This document shows, in pieces, positions 35,097 to 46,935 of a stretch of DNA of 64,000 nt. The notes beneath the pieces were generated by a model. That model had not been told where the DNA came from and did not search any database. It saw only the letters and a program-made list of their open reading frames with translations. Every line of letters starts with the position of its first letter. The first letter of the stretch is position 1. The translations under genes and the position numbers were made by a program. Location of the stretch: positions 870,230-934,229 of the forward strand of contig ML976669.1 in assembly GCA_010015655.1 (NCBI GenBank), read 5' to 3'. This DNA comes from Bimuria novae-zelandiae CBS 107.79. Lineage: Eukaryota > Ascomycota > Dothideomycetes > Pleosporales > Didymosphaeriaceae.

Positions 35097-35203
35097 TGTT
35101 GAAGCAGGTGCTTCCCGGCATACGGAAGGAGCACGCTAGCCTATATAGGCGACTTCTTCGCCTACATAGCTAATAACTCTTACACTAAACTTCAGTTCCA
35201 ACA
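35097..35203 (+). repeat. Miniature element 3' LTR
   Basis: 107 bp, differing from the 5' LTR by G-to-A and T/C changes near its end. Confidence 0.88.
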
Positions 35204-38200
35204 AGACAGAGCGTCTAACTACTACTATGACTGCCTCGCGGGTCAGGGCTATAATCTTAAGACAATAATAGGTATGACGAAGAGCCACTTTTATAATAAG
35301 GAGAATCGTTAATTGTACCTTAGTAAGTGGAGAATAACTACGCTAGCACGTATAATTAGCGCCTACCCTAATAAATCTTGTCTTAATGCTCTTTAATTAC
35401 TTATTAATAAGCTCTAGAAGCTTTAACGCGGGTTAGACTATAACTACTAAGGTAATAACGTACTACGCGAATAACTACTTAATGCGTATAGTAGTATTAA
35501 GGACTATAACCTTGTCTTCTTTACCCTAGCGCCTACTTTTAAAGGCCTTTACTCTACTCTACACTTATTTATTAGCGTTGCTACCCGCTCGCGCGAGGCG
35601 CGTAATCTAAGCCTAATATAATATACTACTAATAAGGAGTATTAGAACTACTATAACCTTTAACACCCCTATAAGGACGACCTTAACGCAAACGGCTATA
35701 AGCAGTACTAGACTAATAGGACCTATAGAGGTAAAGGCTTATAGAGAGGTTAAGGTAATAAATTATAAGGATTCTCGTTGCGCTTCTCGCCGTAAGACGT
35801 TAATAATTATAGACTTTATTAAGGCAACTCTTAAGGATTACCCTTCTAATAGCTACTGCAACCTAAGTAATAGTAATCTTAGAAGAAATGCTTTATCTAT
35901 AGTAAGCCTAGCTACTAGTTAATAAAGCACTCTAGGGACGAGCGTAAGCAATTCTATAATAGATTTCGCTAGATAGCGTTAGCCTACTTATACGACGCGT
36001 AACCTAACGTTACTAACTTTTACGCTTTCCTAACTAAGTATAAAGGTATTAAAATTAATAACAAGGCCTAGCAGATGCTCGCTACTAAAATAATAACTAA
36101 AGGAGATTAGTTTATCACTAAGTTCTCTAGTACAATTAACGGCAATTAGACGATTACCTACCTAAATAACTAAGCTATATACTACGCGACTACACGAATT
36201 AACGCGTTTAGGGCTATAGATAACACGCCCGCCACTGTATTTATATTTAAAAATTAATATAATAAGAAAGTCTTTTAGGGTATTATGCCTAACACGGGAG
36301 CCTTAGGCGTCTCGATAGCTAGAGAACTATAAGTAACTACTCTATAGGCAGCTATAAGCTTGCAAATAGATATCTTAATGGCTGGGTAGCACTAAATCCG
36401 CTTTGGCAGAGGCCAGGTAATTACATCTATAGGCACCCTACACGTCGACACAGTAATTAGTAAAGTCACGTTCCACGTGCTACCCACTAATACGCCATTC
36501 TTACTCTATCTAGCTAACATAGATAGACTAGGCGTTAGATATGACAACCTGCGCAACGTACTAGTCTAGGGCAACTAGCTACACCTAATTATGCGTAAAT
36601 AGGGCTATCTATGGCTCCTTGTAAATTAACCTAAACGCACCGCAGCCGCTAGCTACTACCTTATAGAGACTAAGCTACGCTAGCTCTACTAATAATTTAA
36701 CTACCTATTAGCTTATTAGCTCTACGACTTGCTTATTCGCGCTAGCCATAATAACGTCTATAAAAAGCTTATTAATAAGCTCGTTAAGTACTGCTAATAG
36801 TGCTAACTAAATTAGAAAGCACCTAGACGCTTTAGATTTAAGCTTAAGGAACTAGACCTAGACTTTAACTACGAGGTAATTATTAATATTATATACCTAA
36901 ATAGAAAACCTATCTTATATGTAGTTAATAACGTAACTGCCTTTTAAGCTACTTGCTTTCTTAAAGATGTATTAGCCACAAGCACTTAGGACGCTCTACG
37001 GCATTACTAGATTAATATCTACCTTAGACTACCTAAGTATTTTGTCTATAACGCTGGCAGGAACTTTATTTCTACTAAATTTAAGTAACTTACTAAGTTA
37101 CTGTTAATTAATATTAAAGAAGTACCTGTAGAAGCTTATAACAGCGTAGGCAAGATAGAGCGGTACTATACTCTATTATAACGTGCTTTTAAGACTATTT
37201 AAGCTAATTTACTTATAATAGTAGACAGGCAGCTTATCTTGCAAATGGCTATTAAAGCTATTAATAACATAGTAGGTTCTAATGGCCTAGTGCCTACGCT
37301 CCTTGTCTTCGGCGCCTACCTATAAATAATAGAAGACTCTCCCCCGTCGCTATTAATTACTTAACGCGCTACTGCTATTAAAAAGGCTATAAGAGAGGTA
37401 TAATAGATACACGAAACGCGTTAAATTAATAATACGCTAGTAACGCGTAATAGACCTGCAACGCTTAAAATAATTATACTACCTATTAACTCTAATGTAC
37501 GCGTTTAGCGCGAGAAGGATAGATAGATAGGCCCCTATAAGCTTATTGCTATAACGAATAAGACCTGTATAATACAGCTACCGCATGGCCCTACAAATTT
37601 CCGCTTAATAGTTGTTAAGCCGTACTACACGGATACCTCCCCGACAAACAACGAACCAGCCACGCCACTAGCGATTAATAATAAGGATAATAGCTACCTA
37701 ATAGATATGCTAGATAATAAAGACAATAATTAGGACAAAGACAGCGAAACTAGTAGGACTAACTAGCATTAAGAATAAGCTTTTAAACTCCCTTAATAAA
37801 AACGCGGCTAACCTAAAGGTAGTAAGAATAAGCCTAAAGCCACTATAGCCTGCGCGAACCCTTATAGGACAGCTCGTGCGGCTCCTATAGCGTACACTGT
37901 CCACGCAGCGCCTAACGAAGCTCATATAATAGAGGTCTTCATAACGCACAAAGAGAACACCGACTGGCTACTTACTATATAGCTACGCTAAGAGCAAAGG
38001 ATAACTACACCTAGTTAATTATTTAAGCTATTAAATAACAAGGAAATTAATAGTCTTATTACTAATAGAGTCTTTCGCTTTAAACAATACGATCCCGGTA
38101 AGCACCAAGGACGGATTTTTAAATTACAACTAGTACGCAAAATTAAAGGCAAGACTATCGCTACCCTATATAAGAAATTACGTCTTATAGTGCAAGGCTA

Positions 38201-39699
38201 TTAAGACGACAGTAAAGTAATAATCCTTACCTAATTGCTAACTATCTAGCGAGCTAGCTAATAAATTATACTAGCTATTACTCCTTTACTCATGCGTAAT
38301 AGAGTTCTATTAATAAATAGAGAGATCTCGCTTTGGCTGCGAGATATTACCTAAGCATACGTATAGTTATATATAAAGCTTAACCGAGTAGTTATCGCCC
38401 ACTTACTTAAGGAAATTAAATACAAGTATCCACCTGGCATAGTTATGATAGTTAAGAAGCCTCTATACGGCCTAGCTAAAGCTAGTACCTATTAGTGGGC
38501 AACATACAGCGCTTATTATAAGGAAAAGCTTTACATGAAGACCTTAACGTATGATCTATGCTTGCTTATAACCACTACTTAGGACGCCTTTAGCATAGTA
38601 GGTATGTAGACTAACGATACACTTATCCTCGCGAATAAACGTTTCTCTAACCTAAAGGAGAAGGAGTTAACATTTATAGCTAAGCTAAAGGAGAAGCTAA
38701 CACCTACTATTTTATTAATTTTTAATAGCTGCGTCCTATCGATTGATCACACTAGCAAGCTTTTACTATAATAAAAGGATTAGGGCAAGAAGATTTATCT
38801 TATTAACGTAAGCTTAGCTAACTATTAATAATAGTACGTTAAGTAGAGGGCTCGCGGCGCCTATATCGCGAGCATCTGCTAACTAGAGGTAACTTTTAAT
38901 CTCTCTATTACTATATAAACTTAGGAGCCTACCGCCGACGACGTTAACGCGTTGAATAAACGCCTATAGTAGTAACTAAATAATCTTAATTATAGCCTTA
39001 CCTATAAGGCACTTAACCTAGCTTAGGCTAAAGTTTTTGTCTTCGTTAATGGCTCCTTCGCAAACAACAAAGATTTAAGTAGTTAGATTGGCTACATAAT
39101 TGTAGTAGCTATAGAAGATGTTGCTGACGCAGAGTTTACTATTTATGGCAATCTTATTCACTAGAGCTCTGCAAAGAGTAAACGCGTGACCTGGAGCGTA
39201 CTTGCATTAGAAATCTACGTAATAGTAGGAGGCGTTGACCTCGTATACTCTATTACCTCGACGCTTGCCATGGTTACAAAGTAGCTTAGTCTGCTATCTC
39301 TCCCCCTAGTAGTTTGTACGGACTCATACTCACTGTATGAGTGTATTGTCAAGCTAGGAACGACTAAGGAAAAACGACTAATAATTAATATTATAGCCTT
39401 ACGTTAATCATATGAGAGAAGGGAGTTGTTTAAGGTTTAATAGGTAAATAGCTAAGATAACCCTGCCAACGCTATAACAAAAACATTACTAAATAAAGCC
39501 CTAAGAACTTTTATTAGTACAAACTCGCTGCGCGTATAAGTTAACGAATAGGTAACACGTAAGGACCCTGCAAACTAGCTCTAACAATAATAATTATAAT
39601 AACTACTATAGTTATTACCTTTTGACTTTCGCAAACAGCCTCTCTAGCGAGTGTATACCTGATCCACACTTGTTTTTACTATAAAAGAAAAGCTGCCAG

Positions 39700-39952
39700 T
39701 GTCTGCACAGCCTCGCCTTCCGCACTAAGGGAACTGTGTAACCCTATCATACCCCTGTACCCCCTCACTTCTAGTTAACCTGATACTGTACCGAAACCCC
39801 TTTGCCTCCACACCACCTGGTACTCTATCACATCCACAAGAACTGGAAGGAAGGTATATAGAACTATTATAGCATACACACAAGACAAGACAGACACCAG
39901 ATACCAAAGACAGAGAGTTACTTGTTTATTCCTTGCTACCTGTGAACCGACA
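39700..39952 (+). repeat. C1 3' LTR
   Basis: Same 253-bp repeat, ending GTGAACCGACA, followed by target copy GGCTC. Confidence 0.9.
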
Positions 39953-41239
39953 GGCTCCGCTGTTAGTTAAGAAGCTATATAAGGATAAAGACTAAAGATA
40001 CCTAAAAATTACTAAAATAACGCGATAAATCGCGAACGAATATTTAATCTCTAGAATACGTTAAGTAGTATAAAAGGTACTGGGCAACTATTTAGCTTAT
40101 TATAAAAATAAGCTTAAGAAATATAAGCTCTATAGCCTCCTATAGCTACTATAGCCACCCCTAAGGCTATAGTTAAGTATAACAATAAACTTTATTATAA
40201 AGCTACTAGTATTATTAGCACTACAGAATAAAGATCTTTATAACTTAATCTTAATTATAATCTATTAATTTATTAAAGAATTAAGGTTTATTCTAATTAG
40301 GGAAGCTATAATAGTAAAAGAATTAGCCTACGTAGTAAAGTAAGAACTAATATCGTAGGTTAAATAACCTAATAAGTTTATTATAGACAAGATTAAGATA
40401 TTTACATTATTATATTAGACCACGTTTATAGCTAAATTAAGAATTAAATATAAGCTTACGACGAGCTTCCACCCTAAGATAGATAGTTAAACTAAGCGAA
40501 TAAACTAGATATTAGAATAGTACCTTAGGATATATATAAATAAGCTTTAAGATAACTAGGTTAAGCCATTACTAATAGCCTAGCTGGCATATAATAGCAC
40601 AAGATTGGCGACTATAGGGTACTCGTTATACTACGCCAATCACGGGTGCGAGCCAATAACTCACCGGGACCTGTTAGACATTAAAAGCATTATAAAAGAC
40701 GCGGCTAATAAGGCAAAGCTTATATAGGAATTATATAAAACGCTATAAAAAATATTATATAACGTAATAAGTAAATGGCAACGCAGGCAAATAAGAAAAA
40801 AAATTAAGGAACTAACTTTTAAAAAAAGGATAAAGTCCTCCTCTTATAAAAAAAACTTTAAGACTACAAGACTAAGCAAAAAACTAGATAACTTTTAAAA
40901 AAGACTATTTAAGGTTTAAAAGGTTAAAAGACTAGTAAATTTTAAACTATAATTTCTTATAAATATACGTATACACCTAGTTTTCTATAAGCCCTTATTA
41001 GAACTAGCACTACTAGATGCCGAACTAGAATTATATTTAAAACTTAAGGATAAAAAGTATAAAGTTAAAGTAATTAGAGATTTATAAAAAATTAGGCGTT
41101 AGTATAAGTGCCTAGTAAAATAGGAAGGATAGCTAGAGAGCTATAACATATAAGAACTAGCACGGAACCTTACTAACTGCAAAGAAGCCTTAGAGAAGTT
41201 CTATAGAGAACACCCTAACGCTCCACGCCCTAGAAGGGT

Positions 41240-41720
41240 TTAGGACGTTAAGGACGGCGGGTTATCCCAGAAGTCAGGAGGGAGCTCCTCCATAGCGGAC
41301 CAAATAGTCGGGGTAAATTTAACCAGGCCGTTTGGCCAGGAGGGCTAAGGCGGATCCCCTTCTAATTCCTTTAAGGCGGCGCTCTTAACAGCAATCGCCT
41401 CCTTAGCACGCTTTACGTTTAACACTAATTATTTAGCCTAACGCTCTTTTTTTGCACGCGCTATACGTATTACTTTAAATATTATATTTTACTTTTTTCG
41501 CGCCTTTAGGATTTACGCATTTAATTTTTGCTTTTTAGTAATTAAATAAAAAAATTTATTATAAGTAATAGCTACGTTGTACTTCGCGCCCCTTTTTAGG
41601 TACTTACTATACTTTCCTAAATAAACTAACACCTTATAGACCCGCGAGTAGGTCTAGTAGCTAGAATACTTTAATAGTAGATATAAGTTTATAATAATAA
41701 TAAGTACTAATTATTTAGTT
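41240..41720 (-). pseudogene. Antisense reading frame in the 3' region of G2
   Basis: Minus-strand frame opposite to pol, between the chromodomain and 3' LTR. It can be followed for about 150 codons with stops mostly where Trp/Gln codons are plausible. It reads VYKVLVYLGKYSKYLKRGAK, then a Lys-rich helix-like stretch (NVKRAKEAIAVKSAALKELE) and an acidic/Trp end (SAMEELPPDFWDN). Family unknown. Confidence 0.45.
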
Positions 41721-41766
41721 AGCAGGCATGGTTCTTCGCGGATAAAGACTAGGAAGGGAGGAATAG

Positions 41767-42011
41767 TATTATAAACTAAAGTAAAATAATAAGGGATAGG
41801 CGCTTATAAGGAAAGATAGCTAAAAAAAAATAGGTTAATAAGCACGCTAAGGAGCTAATTTTAGAATTACGTAATTACTTAGTTAATTAGTAGTACTAAG
41901 TAACTAAGCAAGGCACATAACTACTTAATTAATTACTAAATAATCTATAAAGCACTACGATACCTTACCGTCCTAACCTAGATCGGAACAAGGTGTGAGA
42001 GCCTCATAACA
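41767..42011 (+). repeat. G2 3' LTR, internally deleted
   Basis: 245 bp. It aligns with the 5' LTR from TATTATAAACTAAAG onward with C-to-T and G-to-A changes, then lacks about 180 bp between two similar TTAATTA blocks. Confidence 0.8.
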
Positions 42012-42016
42012 ATCTT

Positions 42017-42567
42017 AGAGTATATAAATACATAAGAACTAGTTTAGTTCCCCCTTTCTTATAATCTTATATTTCTTAATAAGCGTCTTGTCAGGTACTA
42101 TTGAGGCCTAGTTATATACAGGCCTTAGTGGGACTAGCTAAGGAACTAGTCCCTTAGTCATTACTAATCTATATTGGTATATATACTATTTACCTAGGAA
42201 CTACTCTATCGTATAGAGTATTATTCTATACCTTTTACTAGGTTGACATAGTAGTAAATAGGACGTTATATAGAGCTAGTTAGCTACTATTAGTCTTAAT
42301 TTAGCGTAAGTGTGTGCAATTAACTTACTACTATAGTAGAGGTGTATAGGATAAGGTTAGAAAAACGTATAAAGTATATAATAAGTCGCGCCCACGTAAA
42401 TAATACCCTAGAGCTTATAATAGTAGGGGATACTAAAAAAAAGCTTTTACGCTAGAAAGCTACTAAGGTCTTTTAAGTAAGACTTTTTATATTAGACTTC
42501 TTAAGTAACGCGCTAGCCTAGTATTTTATTTTAATTTAAAAAATAGCTACAGTAGTACCTATATAGT
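42017..42567. other. AT-rich remnant after G2
   Basis: Expected to be the other part of transposon P1, because G2's target duplication is intact, but I could not recognise transposase words here. Heavily RIPped. Confidence 0.4.
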
Positions 42568-45500
42568 TATAAAAAGGGCCCAGACTGCAGGTCACTCAAT
42601 CTATTAACGGTACTAAGGCGATCCCTTAGGGAGGGAAGAGAAGGGCTGGGGCGAGGGAGATAAATAGGGTAAAACCCTAACAGTACTATTTAGCGCTATT
42701 AAGTACTATCTAGAGCTATTAATAGCTCTTTACTTATGCTTTATCATAAAGGCTCCTTTTTGTATAAATCTTAGCTATAAGAATAGTTAAATAAAAGCTA
42801 GCCTAATTAGGCTTATTTGCTTACGTAAGCTACTAACGTAAGTAAAATATTAGGCCTATACCTAAGCCTAAAAGCCTAAAAGCCTTATACTTACTTCCTA
42901 CTTAGTAGCTTACCGTATCACTAGGCCCTTTTAACCTATAAGTATAAATACTACTTTTTAAACTAATATAGAGTAATTTAGGATTTCTAACCCTAAATAA
43001 CCTCCATTTTAGTACCTAATAACCCCTAACTTAGGGGTTTCTAAAAGTTAACTAACCTTATCTAGGTCCGCTAAGTTATATTTACTACTATTATTATATT
43101 ACTATTCCCTTTATAATCTCTTAACCTTAATCTAGGCTAATCTATATCTACATATACTATACCCACTGCAAACGCTATCCTTAAAGCCTAAGTAGATAAG
43201 GCGTACGCAAGCGCGATTAATACTATTAATTTATATTATACATATATTTCTATAATACTAGATAGTCTTCAGTTACTTAATTATAAGAAATTAAAGCTCT
43301 ACTACTCTTAAATTGAAAAGATACGCCGCGTCTAGTCTAAAATAGTTTATATTTAGGCTAACTTAATTAATTTTAAAAACTATAATATAATTTACTAGTG
43401 TAATGCCTGCTACCTAAGTAGTAGGGACTATTAGTAGGTAAGTAGTAGCCTTAAAGGTAACCTTAAAAGCCTAAGACTAATCTATACTAGATCTTTAAAA
43501 GAACCTAGAGAATATACTAAGCGTTCTAATAATCCTTATACTATAAGTAAGCTATATTAATACGTATACCTACAACGAAATTAATCTCTCTAGGCTAAAT
43601 AACGCTATAGTTACGGTAATTACCTAGACTCTAAAGAAGAAATGGAGTAATATTATTATATAAATACTATCTAGTCTAGTCTAGGGCTCTTCAGACTAAT
43701 TCACGCAAAACTATAGGCTCTAAGTTTTATAAAAACCTACTAATTCCTTATTACTTTAGTTATAATACTTAGCCTCCTAAGTTGATCTTTTTAATTGTAG
43801 ATATCTTAGTCAAAGAGTAAAAGAAGTAAAAGATTTTTATTATAAAAGAAAGTAGCCTAGCGTCCTTAGCTGTTATTAATTTATTTACTCTTAAGCGTAA
43901 AAAAATAACTTTTAAGTTAGTAAAAGATCTTAACTCTAGTCTAAGGTCTTTTATACTAATTTAAACTAAATGGCGTTTAAAGCTAATATCCTAGCTACGT
44001 TAGACTTCCTTATAGGGGAGATAAAGAAGAAGATGAAGACTAAAAGTAATTAAAGGTTTTTTAAGTAGTCTTATAAGGCCTATTACTTAGCGAATAATTA
44101 AAAGAATAGTCTAATAAGATCTAAGAGTCTTTAGTCCTATTTATCATATTTAGTTCTTATTTTTGCTCTATATCCCTAGGCGGCGTCCGTTAGGTTTGGC
44201 TTAGTTATAATCCTATTTAGTATAGCTTTAGTAGGCTTAGAAGCCTCTATTAGGCCCCTAGAAATCTAAATAGGCCTAGACAGCACGTTTTAATTTTTAA
44301 GCTATTTAAGAACTCCTTGTCCTATTTATTTTCTTATTATATAACTTATAAATAATGCCTTTTAAAAGTATATATTACTAATTACTATTAAGTACTATCT
44401 TTTTTTAGAGGGTGACCTTACCTTTTTAACTTGGATTTAAAGTAACTTCTAGCGTTCTTATTTAAGCGCTTTATAACCTACTTTATTACCCTTTTTAAAA
44501 TTTTCTTTATATGTAACTACTAGTTCTCGTTACTATTATACCCCTTTTACTTTACATTATATACCTATTTACTATTTTATAAAACTCTAAGTTTAATTTC
44601 CTTAATTAGGTATATATCCTCTGCTAATTACGGGATAATAACTTTAGGCAGGCTTTATTCTTATAGTAGTAGTTTTTTAGGGCTATCTATTTAAGGAGGA
44701 ATATATAAAATATTAAGTAAATATTAAAGTCTACTAGTAGTTTTAGTTTATATACTTATTAACTAATCTGCCTTTTTACCCTATAAAGATTTCAGGACTT
44801 ATAGTTAAGCTTCTTTTTAAATTTAATTAATTATATATTATAGGCGTTAAGGTATATTATATCCTTTACTTTAAAGGTCTACGCCTTATACTTTTTATCA
44901 TACCACGTCGCCTAGTATGCCTGTGCCTTTAGGATAGCTTAGGTTATTTAGGCCCTAGTTTAGGCTAGGACCACTACTCTGGCCCTCGCTATAGGTACTA
45001 ATCTATAAAGCTATACCTTTTAGGGCAGACCTACTATTAGCAGGTTTACTCTATACACTATAATAAAAGGTAACATCCTTATAAAGCTATATACGCTATT
45101 ATTATATAAATACTTTATCTTAATAATAGGTTTACCGAGTTAGACTATTCGTAGTTATGAAATACTTAAAGATATTATTTAAGTATTTAATTCTATTATT
45201 TTGTCTATCTATCCATTTGCTAGTGGAAGCTAGCAAAGAGGAGTTACTTTATATTTAGATACTAAGTAAAGGTGCTCTAGTAGGCTAATATAAATAGGCT
45301 ACCTTTATCTATAATTATTAACTTTAGAGGACTATATAGGCGCAAAACCTCTTTAGAAACTTTAATTAGCTTAGCTACTATTAAGTCCTTTTACTTTAAA
45401 ATATAGTGCACTATCTTAAAAAATTAATTAATAATAACTACAATACTATTATAGCTATAACTTCTCAATTTACTTTTAAGTAGATTTATTACTGTATCTA

Positions 45501-46651
45501 TAGTAATATCCTTTTAAATATCTTTTAAGACTAGTAGGCTATTAAGCTAGTCGTGCGTTACGTGCTAGGCCGGGTTCGCCCTAATATATACTTAATAAGT
45601 CTAGATATAGTTTTTTATATATTATTAAATACTAAGTTACTAAAAATTTTAGAGTATAAGCTCTAAGGTTCCAGCGAAGCTAAAGTAGCTTATAAAGGGA
45701 TTATTATAGTATTATTAAAGAACGTATATTTTTATTAGAGGTGACACGTATATTCTATCCTTATACTATAGTAGGTTAGCTAGTCTAATCTTTTAGCGCT
45801 TTAGCCATTCTGGCTTCGCTTCCTTTAGCATTTAGAGGTACTAGAGAATTTATTTTACAGTTTTATCTTTATAGCTATTCTTTTTTAATAGCTCTACTAT
45901 AGGGTAGGCGCTTACTAAATTATTTTTATTACTTTTTTAGTTACTAGCTTTCTTAGTCTAGTAACCCTAATCATTGCTACTGGTCTAGGGCTTTTTATCT
46001 ATTTTAGTAGTTATAGGCTACCTACCACGCCTGCTTTATCTAAAGCGTCCTTTTTTAGCTATTACTTATATTATAGGGCCTTAAGAAGTTTTTACTAAAA
46101 AATAATTATTTTATCTAAGCTTATTTCCTCTACTAACTTATAGTTAGGTCTTTATAATAGTTTATATATGGGGTTTATCCTCCTTAAATAGTATTTGATT
46201 TTAAAATTAAATATTATTAGCTATTTAGCCTATATTACCAACTATTTAATTAGGGCTTTTATATATAAATCCTTATAGATTAGTACAGTTTATTAGAAAT
46301 TTAATCTTATTATTAACACCCTCTAGTTAGTAGCACTAATATTTAAAAGCCTTAATAATTATTAATAACTTATTATTATACGTATTATAATTTTATTCTA
46401 CCTAGTTTAATTTACGTGAATAAAAAGTATCCAGATACTAGCGCGGCTTTTTTTACTGTTTTAATTATAATTAGCTTAAAATATTTAAAATTATAAAACC
46501 TAAAGCATTAGTTTTAACCCTTAAAGGTTTTTCAAAGTTAAAATAAGTAAATAAAAAGTCTTATATAAAGCTTTCCGTTAGCTAGTAAAAGGAGGTCTTA
46601 TCCTCCTTTAGTAAGCTAATTAGGACGAATCCCTTACGTCATTATTACTAC
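42568..46651 (-). mobile_element. Second copy of chromovirus A (element B), truncated
   Basis: It begins with an LTR-like copy (42568-42748, TATAAAAAGGGCCC...) and runs parallel to element A over the region A 10208 to about 14266, then stops at 46651. It includes the plus-strand antisense frame (about 43250-44000), the minus-strand chromodomain (about 44510-44640) and integrase region, but not reverse transcriptase. It is more diverged and AT-richer than A. It ends where an LTR of another family begins (46652). Confidence 0.8.
43250..44000 (+). pseudogene. Antisense reading frame in element B
   Basis: Corresponds to the antisense frame of element A: IILDSL, NYKKLKLYY, KIRRV, KNYNIIYxCNACY occur in the same order. 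The two copies differ at more than RIP-type sites in this stretch, yet the reading frame matches. Confidence 0.45.
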
Positions 46652-46935
46652 TGTTAAGATCTGAACATGTATGGAACAAGGAGGGCCAACGGGCCTCCAG
46701 TGGGGTGACACTCGGCGGGGTCGCGTAACCGAGGTCACGTGACAACACCATCCAGCCAAGACTCACCAGCCATGGATGGCGATACCGTCCATAGATGGCA
46801 ACGGTATCTTGGATAGTATGAATTCCTTATATATATAACGGAACACAAATACCTTTATAGTATATGTGTTCAACCTGTTTATCAATCTATCGTTTGGATC
46901 TGAATAAGCAACCTTGTTAATTTAATTATACTATA
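46652..46935 (+). repeat. LTR fragment, TGTTRGGATCT family
   Basis: Matches the first 280 bp or so of the LTR at 48869-49286. It is cut at TA 46934-46935 by transposon P2. The rest of the LTR is not found on the other side of P2. Confidence 0.8.

Larger units (their letters stand above)
34113..35203 (+). mobile_element. Miniature LTR retrotransposon (TRIM-like) nested in C1
   Basis: 1,091 bp in all, with 107-bp LTRs (34113-34219 and 35097-35203; TGTTGAAGCAGG...CAACA) that differ at about two sites. The target duplication AGACA is perfect (34108-34112 and 35204-35208). A primer-binding-like GGTTATGAGCCCGG follows the 5' LTR directly, and a short purine stretch (GGGAGGAC) precedes the 3' LTR. 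The interior has only a Gag-like start (MSSFQFKLDPGSLPKLRSRG at 34669), crossed by stops, and no pol. GC-rich and hardly RIPped. It must depend on a copia-type helper. Confidence 0.85.
32669..39952 (+). mobile_element. Ty1/copia element C1 nested in G2
   Basis: 253-bp LTRs at both ends and a perfect target duplication GGCTC (32664-32668 and 39953-39957), interrupting G2 pol between RT/RNase H and integrase. Plus-strand order: gag (from about 33249, MPFTNHLTKEEQALINK) with a Cys motif near 35890, protease (NTGALGVSIAREL and TFHVLPTNTPFLLYL near 36290-36510), integrase, RT (DITxAYVxLYIKLN, KKPLYGLAKAS near 38340-38490) and RNase H near 39060-39240. Integrase before RT marks Ty1/copia. Coding is RIP-degraded; its gag holds the miniature element. 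Confidence 0.85.
27618..42011 (+). mobile_element. Ty3/gypsy chromovirus G2, split by nested insertions
   Basis: LTRs at 27618-28044 and 41767-42011 with perfect target duplication ATCTT (27613-27617 and 42012-42016). Plus-strand order: gag with zinc knuckles (about 28.7-29.9 kb), pol with RT ([20 protein letters not shown], 31594-31650), then, after copia C1, the integrase core (about 39.96-40.7 kb; KYKLTTSFHPKID near 40446) and a C-terminal chromodomain (about 41055-41235; LVKxEGxLESYN, ARNLTNCKEALEKFYREHP). A purine tract GGAAGGGAGGAATAG precedes the 3' LTR. Without the inserts it is about 6.7 kb. RIP-degraded except for part of gag. Confidence 0.85.
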
